Assembly (NCBI GenBank): GCA_002480345.1
Contig: DLBY01000159.1
Location: 1-5,243, forward strand
Length of the DNA: 5,243 nucleotides
From: Phycisphaerales bacterium UBA7812
Lineage (GTDB): Bacteria; Planctomycetota; Phycisphaerae; Phycisphaerales; UBA1924
Direction of reading: 5' to 3'
Made by a program: the position numbers and the translations under genes. The notes under the pieces are model-generated. The model was not told the DNA's origin, did no database searches, and saw nothing but the letters and a program-made list of their open reading frames with translations. Each line of letters starts with the position of its first letter. Position 1 is the first letter of the stretch. This document shows, one piece after another, positions 5,235-5,243 of the stretch.

Positions 5235-5243
5235 CGCCCGCCG

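Overview
The window looks like chromosomal DNA from a GC-rich planctomycete, most likely of the Phycisphaerae. Three things point there: strong G/C preference at third codon positions in all the real genes; a secreted protein ending in a double dockerin-like repeat with a terminal Gly-Cys-Pro, the style NCBI calls 'GC-type dockerin'; and a prepilin-like protein of the large planctomycete family with an FTLIELLVVIAIIALL start. The placement is inferred from protein style, not from a marker gene. High GC also opens several long antisense frames, which I treat as shadows.

Layout. Positions 1-178 hold the left edge, with a possible truncated divergent gene and an upstream region. A CaCA-family cation exchanger (179-1276, +) follows. 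It converges, across a 40-nt gap with a small inverted repeat, on a minus-strand pair: a prepilin-like H-X-DG protein (2219-1317) preceded by a secreted dockerin-domain protein (3161-2274). A 246-nt divergent intergenic region (3162-3407) separates that pair from a plus-strand run: a DUF4870 small membrane protein (3408-3830), then two tandem paralogous membrane proteins, each with a four-cysteine zinc ribbon between transmembrane pairs (3879-4556 and 4563-5234).

How the genes may work together. The minus-strand pair are both exported or envelope proteins and may be co-transcribed. The plus-strand run is made wholly of integral membrane proteins; the two zinc-ribbon genes are 6 nt apart and are almost certainly one transcription unit. 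A TAnnnT element six bases before the first zinc-ribbon gene could give a leaderless message. The exchanger appears to be an independent housekeeping ion transporter.

Most of the window is ordinary. The best candidates for something undescribed are the tandem zinc-ribbon membrane protein pair, the close nucleotide identity of the two alpha repeats inside the exchanger gene, the lengthened H-X-DG motif of the prepilin-like protein, and the dockerin repeats that have lost the first half of the calcium loop. I saw no CRISPR array, tRNA, rRNA, insertion sequence, phage gene or defence system.
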